Source: Microvirga zambiensis WSM3693
GTDB lineage: Bacteria > Pseudomonadota > Alphaproteobacteria > Rhizobiales > Beijerinckiaceae
Direction: 5' to 3'
Length of the DNA: 64,000 nucleotides
Assembly (NCBI RefSeq): GCF_016735695.1
Contig: NZ_JAERQD010000021.1
Location: forward strand, 52,369 to 116,368
Made by a program: the position numbers and the translations under genes. Shown here one piece after another: positions 41,509 to 51,352 of this stretch. Each line of letters starts with the position of its first letter. Positions within the stretch are counted from its first letter, which is position 1. The notes beneath the pieces are model-generated. The model worked only from the letters and a program-made list of their open reading frames with translations. It made no database searches and was not told the DNA's origin.

Positions 41509-41746
41509 GCCAAAAAATCTCCCGCTGCACGCGATGTGCAGTCGCCCCCTTCTGGAAAAGCTAGCACGCATGCCCCGGATGACCAGCCGTCAAATGGGCA
41601 CAACCCTTCAACAAGCGGTGACTAGAGAAAGTGCCAAGCTTCGCCGTGGGCCTGCCGTTGCGGCAGTAAATTCCTTGACCCTGTTAACGTAATACCGATA
41701 CATAATCTCCACCATAACAAAGTAACGATGATTTTTGGGACATTTC

Positions 41747-43456
41747 ATGGCTGCCATTTTTTTCTCGTCGGCGACCGATCCCGCCAACACCATTCCGGAA
41801 GATGCGGATGCCGGTACCGTCCTCGGCACGCTCCGCGTCGTCGAGGGTGCGGAGGGTGAGGCCTTCAAGTTCACGCTGAATGATCCGAACTTCGCCGTTA
41901 CCGATGAGAACGGAGACGGGATCTACGACCTCGTGGTGAAGGCGGGAGCGGAGTTTGACTACGAGGCGGGGCCTCGGTTTTTTAGCCTGCCCATCAAGGC
42001 GACGAGCACCAACGGCAACACCCAGGTCGATGACCATCCACTGGCGATCCGGATCGCCGATGTGAACGAGCGGCCCTATATCCCGCTCGACGAAAGGGAC
42101 GTGCATGAGGGCGCCTTGCCCGGAACGGTGGTCTACCGGCTCGTCGCCGACGACCCCGAGGACGATCTCGTCACCTATCAATTGTCGGAAGACAGCGAAA
42201 AGGTCTTCGACCTCGTCGACAACAAGGACGGGAGCTGGAGCGTCATCGTCGATCGGTCGGTCGCGGGCGGGCTCAGGTTCGGAACCGACGGCCACGAGCA
42301 ATTCACACTGACGATCACGCATGGCGGTGAACCCTATCTGGAGACCTTCGACCTCAACCTCTCGGAAAACCTCGAGCCGGAGATCGATTTTGCGCCGATT
42401 CCCGTCAGCCAGGTCACCCAGGGCGGCACGCATGTCGGGACGCTCATCGCCACAGATCCGGACGGTCACGCCATCGCCTACAAGCTGATCGAAGGCCAGG
42501 ATCTGTTCGACCTCGTCAGGAATGCCGGCGGGCATTGGGACGTCTTCGTCAAGGCGGGCGTGACGCTCGACTACACGAGAGCGGAGCACAGGGTCTTTGC
42601 CGTCATCGCGGGCGATGGCGGATTCAACGAGGTCGAGAAAACCTTCTACCTCACCTTCGTCAACAAGGAGCCCGCTCTCAATTTCACGCCGGCCGCCGTG
42701 GCGGAGGGCGCGCAGGGCGACACGGTCGTCGGCAAGCTGCTCGCAACCGATCCCGAGAACGACGAGATGATCTACACGCTCTCGCCGGAGAGTGCGAAGC
42801 TGTTCGCGCTCCTGGAGAACGAGCAGGGCGGCTACGACATCGTCGTCCGCGACGGCATCGTGCTCGATTACGAGGACCCGACGCACCACCGTGTGAGCGT
42901 CACGGTCTCCGACGGCATCCACACGATCGGCGGCAGCTTCGAGATCGTCCTGCTCGACCGGATCGACACCGTCACCGGCACGAGCCGCAGCGACATTCTT
43001 AAGGGCGGCTCCGGCAGCGACATCGTGAAAGGGCTCGCCGGCAACGACCGGCTTTACGGCGGGGCCGGCGACGACTGGCTCTATGGCGGTCTCGGCCGGG
43101 ATACCCTCATCGGCGATGGCGGCCGGGACATCTTCGTGTTCGACACCAAGCCGTACAAGAAGACCAATGTCGACGTCATCTGGGATTACAGCGTGCCGAA
43201 CGACGCGATCTGGCTCGACAACAAGGTTTTTTCCAAGCTCGGCAAGTCCGGCTCCCTCGCGAAGCCGGCAGCACTGAACAAGGCTTTCTTCAAGGTCGGC
43301 GACGGGGCCAAAGACAAGAACGACTACCTGGTCTACAGCAAGAAAACCGGCATCCTCTCCTACGATCCCGACGGCTCCGGCGCCAAGGCCGCCATCGACG
43401 TCGCCCGCCTGAAGAAGGGGCTCGCCCTGACGGCGAAGGAATTTTTCGTGATTTAG
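41747..43456 (+). CDS. type I secreted calcium-binding (RTX/cadherin-like) protein
   Basis: This 569-residue protein has no signal peptide. About four cadherin-like repeats of roughly 100 residues begin with [16 protein letters not shown] and similar lines ([40 protein letters not shown]). Then come RTX nonapeptides ([34 protein letters not shown]). The C-terminal 130 residues, shared with the next protein, form the probable secretion signal. It should be exported by an ABC-type system not encoded here. Ca2+ binding at the nonapeptides is expected. Confidence 0.87.
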   Translation: MAAIFFSSATDPANTIPEDADAGTVLGTLRVVEGAEGEAFKFTLNDPNFAVTDENGDGIYDLVVKAGAEFDYEAGPRFFSLPIKATSTNGNTQVDDHPLAIRIADVNERPYIPLDERDVHEGALPGTVVYRLVADDPEDDLVTYQLSEDSEKVFDLVDNKDGSWSVIVDRSVAGGLRFGTDGHEQFTLTITHGGEPYLETFDLNLSENLEPEIDFAPIPVSQVTQGGTHVGTLIATDPDGHAIAYKLIEGQDLFDLVRNAGGHWDVFVKAGVTLDYTRAEHRVFAVIAGDGGFNEVEKTFYLTFVNKEPALNFTPAAVAEGAQGDTVVGKLLATDPENDEMIYTLSPESAKLFALLENEQGGYDIVVRDGIVLDYEDPTHHRVSVTVSDGIHTIGGSFEIVLLDRIDTVTGTSRSDILKGGSGSDIVKGLAGNDRLYGGAGDDWLYGGLGRDTLIGDGGRDIFVFDTKPYKKTNVDVIWDYSVPNDAIWLDNKVFSKLGKSGSLAKPAALNKAFFKVGDGAKDKNDYLVYSKKTGILSYDPDGSGAKAAIDVARLKKGLALTAKEFFVI

Positions 43457-43650
43457 AGGCGTGTCACAGACGAGTTCCGCTGCAATATGCAGGACGAAGG
43501 GCAGGCCAAGAGTGAGAATTTAATAACAAATATATTGAATCGATATATCTTTACATTAAGGTCGAGCGATCCACTGCCTCCGGGGGCGGACAGGCGGCCC
43601 CACGGAAGGCAGACGAGCGCGCGTTGCGCGCCGTTTCCTTGGGGGGTGCA

Positions 43651-46600
43651 ATGGCCTTTTCCATTCTCGACGTCAGCGACGAGACGCGGGTCAACATCAC
43701 GACAGCGTCCACCCAGTGGGACGCGAGCGTAGCTTCATTGGGCAGCGGATGGGTCGTGACATGGACCTCCGAGGGCCAGGACGGCAGCCTTGCCGGCGTC
43801 TACATGCAATGCTTCGACGCAGAGGGAACGGCCCTTTTCGAAGCCGATCAACTGGTCAACACAAATACGACCGGCGCCCAGTTCAGATCTCAGGTTGCGG
43901 TGCTCGACGACGGCGGGTGGGTTGTGACATGGGTGGAAGGGGTCGACGCATCGAGGGCCAAGGTCTTCCAGCAGCGCTACAATCCGGACGGAACGGCTCG
44001 CGATGCGGTGCAACAGGTGAGCGGCAGCAATCTGACTGCCGCGAGTGAGCCAGCAACGGTTGTCGGCTTGCCGAATGGCGGCTGGGTCGTGACGTGGCAT
44101 GACACGGCCATCGGCGGCGGGGTCGTCCAACAATTCTACAACGCATCCGGCGTCGCTCAATTCGGGCCGGAGGGTCAAAGGCTCTCGGCAGGAACGGGCC
44201 ATAGTCAAAGTCACGCGCAGGTCACGGCGCTCCCGGACGATCCGGTGGATCCTGACGATGGAGGCTGGATCGTCACGTGGGTCGAGGGCGTCTACAATTC
44301 ACCGGCAGCCGACATCCGCATGCAGCGCTTCGACGCCAACGGCTCGCGGGTGTTCCAGCAGGATGTCGTCGTCAACCAGACCACCATCGGGGCGCAGAAC
44401 TTTCCTCAGGTCACCGTTTTGAAAGACGGAGGGTGGGTCGTCATCTGGCAATCGGAGAGCGGAGGATCGCCCGGGCTCTTCATGCAGCACTACGACCGCT
44501 TCGGGGTCGCACAATTCGACGCCGACAGGCAGGTCCACGGAGCGATTGTCGGAAGCAAGACGGAGGCGTCGATCGCCGCGCTTGAAAACGGCGGATGGGT
44601 GGTGACCTGGACCTATGCGGGTGGCGGCGGTGTTGAGAACTACATCGTCCAACGCTATTTCGACAATAACGGAAATCCCATCGGGGGCGATCGGTTCGTC
44701 AACGCTGACTTCTCAAGGGATCAGGAGAAGTCAGCAGTAGCGGCGTTAGATGACGGCGGATGGACCGTTGTTTGGGAATCACTGCGTACAGACAACCAGA
44801 CCGACATCCATCAGCGCACATATCGGCAAGGTGACAGGATAACCGAGGGCGTTCAGCATGCAACCGGCAGCGATCAGGCGGACACTCTGCTGGTCGATGC
44901 GGGAGGCCTGACCGACGGTGATATCCTTCAGGGCTTGGGCGGAAACGATACGCTTCAGCTGACCGGCGCGGGTGCCATCGATCTCACCAAGCCCTGGCAG
45001 ATGACAAGCTTCGAAACCATCGCCGGTTCGGACGGTGCAGACGTGATCCTGACGGACGCGAACCGGCTCGCACAGTTCAGCGCCATCGACGGCAATGGCG
45101 GCACGGACGAGTTGAGATTCACCGCCGCTGCGGAATACGACCTGCAAGGTAAGACGATTACCGAGGTCGAGCGGATCAGCCTTGCCAGCCTCGCCGCAAC
45201 AACCGTCGTCCTCGATGCAACCCAGGTGGACACGGCGCTTCGCATCTGGGGCGAGGGGAGAAACGACACGGTCGACATCAGCGGGATAAAGCTCGATGAT
45301 GACCAGATCCACCAGCTTCTGCGGCAGGGCGTGGAAAAGGTCGTCGACAGCGGCGGCACCTACATCGCCGACGCACCCGTTCTCGATAAGATCGACGGCG
45401 ATGCCACCACGTCGCCGGTCGGCGGGAATGCCCGTCTCGATCGCGGCGGCGACGCGACCGTGACCCCAGGCATCGGGCAATTCACCTCGCTTCTCGTGAA
45501 AATCGTCAATCGGGTCGAGGATCAGGATCTTCTGACGATTGCTCAGACCGGCGGCATTCGCGTGGGCAATGGCACCATCAGCGTTGACGGCACTGTGATC
45601 GGCACCCTTGTGCACGACGGTTCCGGTGCGAACGGCCTGTTGATCAACTTCTCCGACGCCGTCACGCCGAATCAGGTGCAGACGCTGGTGCGGGCACTCA
45701 CCTATCAGCACATCGAAACGAACGATCCGGACGTCCGGGTGCGCTTCATCGAGATGACATTCACCAATGCCGCTTCCGGGCAGACGAAGGCACGGGTGAG
45801 CGTTGACGTCGTCGAAGCGCCTGAGAGCAACGAGCCCCCGGTGCTGCAAGGTCTCCCGACCTCGGCCGTGACGGTTGCGGATACAGGCCTCATCTCGCCG
45901 TTCGCAAGCGCACGCGTCAACGATGCGGAGGGGAATGCGCTCACGCTCACCATCCGGTTCGACAAGACCAAGGGCACGCTCGTCGTGCCGAGCGGCGTGA
46001 TCTACGATGCGGTGAACGACCGCTACGTGATCGAAGGCAGCGCCGGATTCGTGACCGATGCGCTCAAGGCGATCCAGTTCAATCCGACGGATCGCTCCGA
46101 CCCGATCGGCACCGGGCAAGAAACGGCCTTCTCGTTGACCCTGACGGACGGCTTCACGCCCGAAGTGACGGCTCAGGTGACGGTGAATGCTGTGACCGCC
46201 AACCGCGCGCCGGCCGCACCCGTTCTCACTCTCGAGGCGAGCAGCGTGGCGGAGCTTTCGGCGGCAGGAACGCTGGTCGGAACCATCACGGCCGCCGACC
46301 CGAACCAGGGCGACACGGTCAGCTATTCGCTCATCGGAGCAACCGGCGCCTTCCGGCTGAACGGCAACAAGCTCGAAGTGGCGGATGGCGTCGCCCTCGA
46401 TTTCGAGCAGGCGCGCTCGCACAGCTTCACCATCCGCGCGACCGATTCTGCCGGCCTGTCGAATGACACGCTGGTGACAATTGCCGTCGGCGACGTCAAT
46501 CCGGAGCGCACCGCCGGCACCGCGGCTTCCGACCGCCTCGTCGGCGGCGCAGGCCGCGACACGCTGGGTGGTGGCCTCGGCGACGACACGCTCTTCGGCG

Positions 46601-46965
46601 GCTTGGGCAATGACGTGCTCACCGGCAATGCAGGCAAGGATGTCTTCGTGTTCAACACGAAGGCAAACAAGAAGACCAACGTCGACAAGATCGCCGACTT
46701 CGTGGTCAAGGACGACACGATCTGGCTCGACAATGCGGTGTTCACCAAGATCGGCAAGGGCTCGGAGCCGGCGCCCGGAAAGCTGAAGAAGGACTTCTTC
46801 ACCGTCGGGACGAAGGCCAAGGACAAGAACGACTACGTGATCTACGACAAGAAGACCGGCGCGCTCTATTACGATGCCGACGGCAACGGCAAGGCGGCGC
46901 AGGTCAAGATCGCTACGCTGAAAAAGGGTCTTGCCATGACCGAGAAGGATTTCTTAATCATCTGA
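43651..46965 (+). CDS. large type I secreted RTX protein with GGWVVTW repeats
   Basis: This is a 1104-residue protein. The first 400 residues hold about seven repeats of roughly 55 residues around DDGGWVVTW, likely a beta-propeller. Residues of about 410-560 follow with LVDAGGLTDGDILQGLGGND. Cadherin/VCBS-like modules come next, then RTX nonapeptides (GGAGRDTLGGGLGDDTLFGG). The C-terminus (VFNTKANKKTNVDKIADF ... LKKGLAMTEKDFLII) matches that of the preceding protein. ATG 43651 follows GGGGGGTG. It is probably an adhesin or surface-layer-associated protein. 194 bp separate the two genes. Confidence 0.87.
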   Translation: MAFSILDVSDETRVNITTASTQWDASVASLGSGWVVTWTSEGQDGSLAGVYMQCFDAEGTALFEADQLVNTNTTGAQFRSQVAVLDDGGWVVTWVEGVDASRAKVFQQRYNPDGTARDAVQQVSGSNLTAASEPATVVGLPNGGWVVTWHDTAIGGGVVQQFYNASGVAQFGPEGQRLSAGTGHSQSHAQVTALPDDPVDPDDGGWIVTWVEGVYNSPAADIRMQRFDANGSRVFQQDVVVNQTTIGAQNFPQVTVLKDGGWVVIWQSESGGSPGLFMQHYDRFGVAQFDADRQVHGAIVGSKTEASIAALENGGWVVTWTYAGGGGVENYIVQRYFDNNGNPIGGDRFVNADFSRDQEKSAVAALDDGGWTVVWESLRTDNQTDIHQRTYRQGDRITEGVQHATGSDQADTLLVDAGGLTDGDILQGLGGNDTLQLTGAGAIDLTKPWQMTSFETIAGSDGADVILTDANRLAQFSAIDGNGGTDELRFTAAAEYDLQGKTITEVERISLASLAATTVVLDATQVDTALRIWGEGRNDTVDISGIKLDDDQIHQLLRQGVEKVVDSGGTYIADAPVLDKIDGDATTSPVGGNARLDRGGDATVTPGIGQFTSLLVKIVNRVEDQDLLTIAQTGGIRVGNGTISVDGTVIGTLVHDGSGANGLLINFSDAVTPNQVQTLVRALTYQHIETNDPDVRVRFIEMTFTNAASGQTKARVSVDVVEAPESNEPPVLQGLPTSAVTVADTGLISPFASARVNDAEGNALTLTIRFDKTKGTLVVPSGVIYDAVNDRYVIEGSAGFVTDALKAIQFNPTDRSDPIGTGQETAFSLTLTDGFTPEVTAQVTVNAVTANRAPAAPVLTLEASSVAELSAAGTLVGTITAADPNQGDTVSYSLIGATGAFRLNGNKLEVADGVALDFEQARSHSFTIRATDSAGLSNDTLVTIAVGDVNPERTAGTAASDRLVGGAGRDTLGGGLGDDTLFGGLGNDVLTGNAGKDVFVFNTKANKKTNVDKIADFVVKDDTIWLDNAVFTKIGKGSEPAPGKLKKDFFTVGTKAKDKNDYVIYDKKTGALYYDADGNGKAAQVKIATLKKGLAMTEKDFLII

Positions 46966-46984
46966 GCCAAGTAGTGACCAAACG

Positions 46985-47014
46985 AAAACCCGGCGATCGT
47001 CTCGCCGGGTTTTT
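46985..47014. terminator. bidirectional Rho-independent terminator
   Basis: AACCCGGCGA (46987-46996) pairs with TCGCCGGGTT (47002-47011) around TCGTC, with T-runs on the plus side and A-runs before it. It separates the convergent RTX and lysA genes. Confidence 0.88.
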
Positions 47015-47045
47015 CCATTTGCGGATGGATACCATCATTGGGAGT

Positions 47046-48314
47046 TTAGTCGAGCCAGCCTGGAATGCGGTCGAGACCGATCTGTTCGTCGTAGGTGGGC
47101 CGCGGGCGCACCACTGCATGATCGTCGCCGTTGACCAGCACTTCGGGCACGAGGAGGCGGGTGTTGTAGGTGTTGGCCTGCACCGCGCCATAGGCGCCGG
47201 CGGTCATGATCGCGATGAGGTCGCCGGCCTTGACCGCGGGCATATCGCGGGAAAGCGCGAGATAATCGCCTGTCTCGCAGACGGGGCCGACAACGTCGGC
47301 GACGATGCGCGGAGTATCGGGCGAGGCCTCGACCACCATCCTGATGTCGTGATGGGCGTCGTAGAGAGTCGGGCGGATGAGGTCGTTCATCGCCGCGTCG
47401 ACGATCACGAACGGCTTGTCGGCGCCTTGCTTCACATAGATCACCCGCGCGACGAGCACGCCCGCATTGCCGGCGATCATGCGGCCCATCTCGAACACGA
47501 GTTTGAGGCCGAGATCCTTGGTGTGGCGCTTGATGATCGCCGCATAGGCCTGCGGATCGGGCGGGGGCTCGTTATCCTCGCGATAGGGCACGCCGAGGCC
47601 GCCGCCGAGATCGATGTGATGCAGCCTGTGGCCATCGGCCATGAGGTCGCGGGCAAGCTCCGCCAAGAGGGCGGTCGCGTTGTCGTAGGGCGTGAGATCG
47701 GTGATCTGGCTGCCGATATGCATGTCGACGCCGGTGACCTCGATGCCCTTGAGGGAGGCTGCGCGCGCATAGACGTCGCGGGCGCGGGCGATGGGGATGC
47801 CGAACTTGTTCTCCGACTTGCCCGTCGAGATCTTCTTGTGCGTCTTGGCATCCACGTCCGGGTTGATGCGGATCGAGATCGGGGCGCGCACGCCCTTCGA
47901 GATCGCGACTTCCGAGAGCGCGTCGAGCTCCGGCTCGGATTCCACGTTGAAGCAGAGAATGCCGCTCTCCAGCGCGAAAGCCATTTCCGTCCTGGTCTTG
48001 CCGACGCCGGAGAACACGATGCGTTCTCCCGGAACGCCGGCGGCGAGCGCCCGGCGCAATTCGCCCTCCGAGACGATGTCCATGCCGGCGCCGAGGTTTC
48101 CGAGGGTCTTCAGCACCGCCTGGTTGGAATTCGCCTTCATGGCGTAGCAGACGAGGGCATCCGTGTCGGCGAAGGCCTCGGCGAAGACCTTGTAATGCCG
48201 CTCGAGCGTCGCGGTGGAATAGCAATAGAACGGGGTTCCGACCTCATCGGCGAGGCGGCGCAGGTCGACGCCCTCCGCGTGGAGGACGCCCTGACGGTAG
48301 GCGAAATGGTGCAT
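47046..48314 (-). CDS. lysA: diaminopimelate decarboxylase
   Basis: This 422-residue PLP enzyme converts meso-diaminopimelate to L-lysine and CO2. The PLP Lys is in CYAMKANSN (about K60). The family motifs HIGSQITDL, GGGLGVPY and the second-domain CETGDYLALSRDMP (catalytic Cys) and GAYGAVQANTYN are present. It follows lptM on the same strand with 9 bp between them, a pairing conserved in Proteobacteria. Confidence 0.97.
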   Translation of the reverse strand: MHHFAYRQGVLHAEGVDLRRLADEVGTPFYCYSTATLERHYKVFAEAFADTDALVCYAMKANSNQAVLKTLGNLGAGMDIVSEGELRRALAAGVPGERIVFSGVGKTRTEMAFALESGILCFNVESEPELDALSEVAISKGVRAPISIRINPDVDAKTHKKISTGKSENKFGIPIARARDVYARAASLKGIEVTGVDMHIGSQITDLTPYDNATALLAELARDLMADGHRLHHIDLGGGLGVPYREDNEPPPDPQAYAAIIKRHTKDLGLKLVFEMGRMIAGNAGVLVARVIYVKQGADKPFVIVDAAMNDLIRPTLYDAHHDIRMVVEASPDTPRIVADVVGPVCETGDYLALSRDMPAVKAGDLIAIMTAGAYGAVQANTYNTRLLVPEVLVNGDDHAVVRPRPTYDEQIGLDRIPGWLD

Positions 48315-48323
48315 CGAAAGGGC

Positions 48324-48569
48324 CTAGAGCAACGGGTCGAGAATAAAGGGCTTGTTCGGAATCGTGTAGCCCTGCCGGCCCGAGGAGCGGGGCGTGCCGA
48401 CCGGCGAGGGAAGGGTGGAATCGCTCACCGGGGTCTGCATCTGGGTGTCGGGCTGTGCCGAGGCGCTCGGCGGCGGCTCCAGCGCGCCGCGTCGGCCGCA
48501 GGCGGTCAGGCTGAGAACGAGAAGGCCCGCAACCAGAACGGCGCGAGGAAAGGACAGGCTGGACGACAT
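48324..48569 (-). CDS. lptM: LptM-like small lipoprotein
   Basis: This 81-residue lipoprotein has a signal peptide with lipobox LTAC (RAVLVAGLLVLSLTACGRRG). The motif CGRRGALEPP right after the Cys is that of LptM/YifL, which helps LptD oxidation and assembly in enterobacteria. GGAGTG precedes the ATG. It lies directly upstream of lysA, as in many Proteobacteria. Confidence 0.88.
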   Translation of the reverse strand: MSSSLSFPRAVLVAGLLVLSLTACGRRGALEPPPSASAQPDTQMQTPVSDSTLPSPVGTPRSSGRQGYTIPNKPFILDPLL

Positions 48570-48600
48570 CAGACACTCCGAAACGTGGCCGCACCATAGC

Positions 48601-48695
48601 GCATCGCGTGGAAAAGTGGACCCGGTTTTCCGCGCAAAGCGATGCGCCAGGCGAGAGAGGCATCGCGTGGAAAAGTGGACCCGGTTTTTCCGCAT
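48601..48695. repeat. two copies of a REP-like element
   Basis: GCATCGCGTGGAAAAGTGGA followed by CCCGGTTTTCCGC occurs at 48601 and again from 48660. Related units containing AAAAGTGGACC lie at 50742-50852 and 60508-60552. Each copy has complementary halves, so it is a member of a dispersed palindromic repeat family. Confidence 0.7.
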
Positions 48696-48816
48696 CCGAA
48701 AAAGCACGCAACGGGAGGAGAAGTGGAGGCGGATCAACGCTTTCGTGAAGGGCTTCGGTGGGCATTCCGGCGCCCAGGACTTGAGGCTTTGCCGAAAACG
48801 CGCCACATGACGGGCG

Positions 48817-49464
48817 ATGTCGAACGCTGTGAAATCCCGCAAATTCTGGCTGGCCGGCCTGGCCGCCGTCGCACTTCTCGGTGCCGGCGCGGTCTGGTAC
48901 GGCCTCGCCCCCCGTGATCCCATGGCCTCCGGAGCGGCCGAGTGCCGTGCTTCGAAGGCAGTAACCGAGCGGATGAAGCCGCTGGCCAAGGGCGAGGTGG
49001 CGGCTGTCGGCGTGAACGGCGCGCCAAAGCCGCCGCCGGTCATCGCCTTCAACGGTCCGGAGGGGCAGCCCATGAGCCTTTCCGACTTCAAGGGCAAGAC
49101 GATCCTGGTCAATCTCTGGGCGACCTGGTGCGTGCCCTGCCGCGAGGAGATGCCGGCCCTCGACAAGCTCCAGACGGAGCTGGGCGGCGCGGATTTCCAG
49201 GTGGTCGCCATCAACGTGGATACCCGCAACCGCGACAAGCCGAAGGCCTGGCTGCAGGAGAACGGGATCAAAAATCTCGCCTATCACGCCGATCCCGAGG
49301 GCAAGCTGCTGCAGGTGCTGCAGAAATCCGGCCATGTGGTCGGTCTGCCCACCACCTTCGTGGTCGACGGCTCCGGCTGCGAGATCGCGCTTTTGAAGGG
49401 CCCGGCCGATTGGGCATCGCCCGATGCGCTCGCCTTCATGAAAGCGGCTTTGAACCGTTCCTGA
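48817..49464 (+). CDS. tlpA: thiol:disulfide interchange protein TlpA
   Basis: This 215-residue membrane-anchored thioredoxin-like protein has an N-terminal helix (FWLAGLAAVALLGAGAVWY). The redox motif is WATWCVPCREEMP. The fold continues with VVAINVDTRN and GLPTTFVVDGSGCEI (cis-Pro). TlpA works in the periplasm in cytochrome c oxidase maturation, keeping copper-binding thiols reduced. It is divergent from the lptM-lysA unit across a REP-like gap. Confidence 0.92.
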   Translation: MSNAVKSRKFWLAGLAAVALLGAGAVWYGLAPRDPMASGAAECRASKAVTERMKPLAKGEVAAVGVNGAPKPPPVIAFNGPEGQPMSLSDFKGKTILVNLWATWCVPCREEMPALDKLQTELGGADFQVVAINVDTRNRDKPKAWLQENGIKNLAYHADPEGKLLQVLQKSGHVVGLPTTFVVDGSGCEIALLKGPADWASPDALAFMKAALNRS

Positions 49465-49480
49465 GCGAGCGGCGCCCGGG

Positions 49481-50218
49481 TCAGGCCGCGTAAAGCGTCA
49501 CAGGAGCCTCGAAGCCCTTCAGGTCATAGGCCCGGCCTTCACCCTCGATCAGGTCGCGTCCGGCCCGGTCGTAAACGCTCTGGGTCACCAGGATCTGGCC
49601 CGTTGCGGTCGCCGCCTGGGCGCGGGCGGCCGTGTTCACCACCGTTCCGATCGCCGTCAGGTCGCGATGGGAGCGGCCGAACTCCCCGAAGCTGACAGCC
49701 CCTGAATCGATGCCGATGCCCACGCCGAGCTCGCTCCCGCCAAGCGCGGGATGGTCCTCCAGCAGGGCTTTGAATCGAGCCTTGCAGCGACGCTGGATCT
49801 CCCGTCCCGTCCGCACCGCCTGCTCGGCATGGTCGGGCTGCTGGATCGGGAAGTTGAAGATCGCCATCACGGCATCGCCGATGGTCTTGTTGAGAAGGCC
49901 GTCATGGTCCCAGATCGCCTCGGCGCATTCGTCGTAGAAGGCATCGAGCAGGGACGAGACCGCATCCGGCGGAAGCGACTGCGTCAGGGCGGTGTAGCCC
50001 CTGAGATCCGCAAACAGCACGGAGACGTCAACGCTGATCTTTCGCGCCCTCATGATCCGCGTGAACATCAGTTCGCAGACCGTGCAGGTATTGGGATTCA
50101 TCCGGCTCGGGCGGATGCCGAAGGCCCGAAAGGGGAGGGAGGCGGGGCCGCGCAGGGGTACGGGGATCCGCAGCTGCTGCCAGCAGCCCTTGCAGATTCT
50201 GGACTGGGTGTGCGCCAT
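49481..50218 (-). CDS. class III adenylate/guanylate cyclase
   Basis: This 245-residue cytoplasmic protein has an N-terminal Cys pair (CKGCWQQL) and a later CTVCELMF, which may bind zinc or haem-like cofactor. The cyclase domain starts VDVSVLFADLRGYTALTQSL with the first metal-binding Asp; the second is in NKTIGDAVMAIFN. The substrate-specificity residues are not assignable by eye. ATG 50218 follows GGAAGTG. It is convergent with tlpA. Confidence 0.86.
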   Translation of the reverse strand: MAHTQSRICKGCWQQLRIPVPLRGPASLPFRAFGIRPSRMNPNTCTVCELMFTRIMRARKISVDVSVLFADLRGYTALTQSLPPDAVSSLLDAFYDECAEAIWDHDGLLNKTIGDAVMAIFNFPIQQPDHAEQAVRTGREIQRRCKARFKALLEDHPALGGSELGVGIGIDSGAVSFGEFGRSHRDLTAIGTVVNTAARAQAATATGQILVTQSVYDRAGRDLIEGEGRAYDLKGFEAPVTLYAA

Positions 50219-50353
50219 GGATAAGCACTTCCAAATCGCGCCGGGATCGGATCGGGGGATTATCGACACCGAAAAGATCGCGTGCTTCGACCGGCCTGTG
50301 CAAGCTACCATTTCGGGCAGACTCGGCCAACCGATTGTCTGCCCTCAAGCCGG

Positions 50354-50668
50354 TCAGGCTGGCGAGGCTTCGCCGTCCGGAACCCCGATCTTGCCGGAGA
50401 AGGCGGGCTTCGAGAGACGCCAGGGGCGGTCCATGGCCTGTCTGGCCTCGCCACGCTTGAGCCGGCGCGGGGTGCCGTCGGCGAGGATTTCCTCGATCAC
50501 CAGAAATCCTAAGGCCTGCAACATCAGAGCAGCGGTCTTGGTCGCCCTGTCATCCGCCCGGAGGGAGAGGGATCCGGCGGCATAGATCCGCTCCATGAGG
50601 CTCTTCGGATGATGCGCAACAGCCGTCCGCGGCTTGAAGGCGATGACGTTGGTCTCGGGTTCGAGCAT
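50354..50668 (-). CDS. hypothetical protein
   Basis: This is a 104-residue protein starting MLEPETNVIAFKPRTAVAHH, with helical LMERIYAAGSLSLRADDRAT and a likely beta segment LGFLVIEEILADGTPRR. GAAGGGG lies about 8 nt upstream of ATG 50668. No signal or membrane helix. I do not recognise the family; similar short proteins occur as singletons in related genomes. Confidence 0.66.
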   Translation of the reverse strand: MLEPETNVIAFKPRTAVAHHPKSLMERIYAAGSLSLRADDRATKTAALMLQALGFLVIEEILADGTPRRLKRGEARQAMDRPWRLSKPAFSGKIGVPDGEASPA

Positions 50669-50741
50669 GGAAAAGCCCCTTCTCACCGCTCCTTTTTATT
50701 CTGTGTCGAGCGGCTCTTCTGTTGAATGCAGCACAGATCCA

Positions 50742-50852
50742 GAGCATCGGACCCAAAAGTGGACCCACTTTTGGGATCGGATCCGATGCTCCTTCTCTTG
50801 GCTGGCATCGTTGGGCGCGGAAAACCGGGTCCACTTTTCCGCACGATGCGCT
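50742..50852. repeat. REP-like palindromic repeats
   Basis: The first unit, 50742-50791, is an almost perfect palindrome: GAGCATCGGACCCAAAAGTG and its complement CACTTTTGGGATCGGATCCG. A second unit, 50805-50852, contains GCGGAAAACCGGGTCCACTT. Both belong to the same family as the repeats near 48601 and 60508. Confidence 0.72.
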
Positions 50853-50919
50853 AGTGTGCCGGAAACTGAGCCGTTTAAGGAATGCGACATAAGACGCCCC
50901 CGCAGCGGGGCTCCCGAAC

Positions 50920-50946
50920 GAAAAAAGGCGGGGCCAAGCCCCGCCT
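50920..50946 (-). terminator. Rho-independent terminator of grxD
   Basis: On the minus strand AGGCGGGGC pairs with GCCCCGCCT across TTG, followed by TTTTTT. It lies 27 bp beyond the grxD stop. Confidence 0.88.
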
Positions 50947-50972
50947 CGATCCTGTCCGGAAAAGTGCCTGTC

Positions 50973-51308
50973 TCAGGCGTTCTGCTGCACCGGAATGCCC
51001 TTGTCGGTGAAGAGCTGCTGCAGCTCGCCGGCCTGGAACATCTCGCGGGTGATGTCGCAGCCGCCGACGAACTCGCCCTTCACGTAGAGCTGGGGAATGG
51101 TCGGCCAGTTGGAATAATCCTTGATGCCCTGGCGGATGCCCTCGTTCTCGAGCACGTTGACGCCCTTATACGGCACGCCGAGATAGTTGAGGATCTGGAC
51201 CACCTGGCCCGAGAAACCGCACATGGGGAATTGCGGCGTGCCCTTCATGAACAGCACGACGTCGTTGGACTTCACTTCGTTGTCGATCACCTGATGGGCG
51301 TCGGTCAT
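50973..51308 (-). CDS. grxD: monothiol glutaredoxin Grx4-type
   Basis: This 111-residue protein carries the monothiol motif PMCGFSGQ near residue 29. [12 protein letters not shown] completes the glutathione site. Grx4-type proteins carry and deliver [2Fe-2S] clusters, often with BolA. AAGGAGAATTCC before ATG 51308 fixes the start. The bolA-type gene is directly upstream (44 bp), which supports that partnership. Confidence 0.95.
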   Translation of the reverse strand: MTDAHQVIDNEVKSNDVVLFMKGTPQFPMCGFSGQVVQILNYLGVPYKGVNVLENEGIRQGIKDYSNWPTIPQLYVKGEFVGGCDITREMFQAGELQQLFTDKGIPVQQNA

Positions 51309-51352
51309 GGAATTCTCCTTCGTCCCGGCGGTCAAGGCGCCGGGTTCGTGTC

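Noticed and set aside
39256..41625. 789-codon plus-strand reading frame
   Set aside because: It is the mirror of the TIGR02302 gene, produced by G+C-rich third positions; the product is His/Leu/Arg-rich with no domain, and the minus-strand gene has a clear family and ribosome binding site.
44779..46422. 547-codon minus-strand reading frame
   Set aside because: It lies opposite the RTX repeats and has no domain features.
46974..48599. 541-codon plus-strand reading frame
   Set aside because: It lies opposite lysA and lptM and starts inside a terminator.
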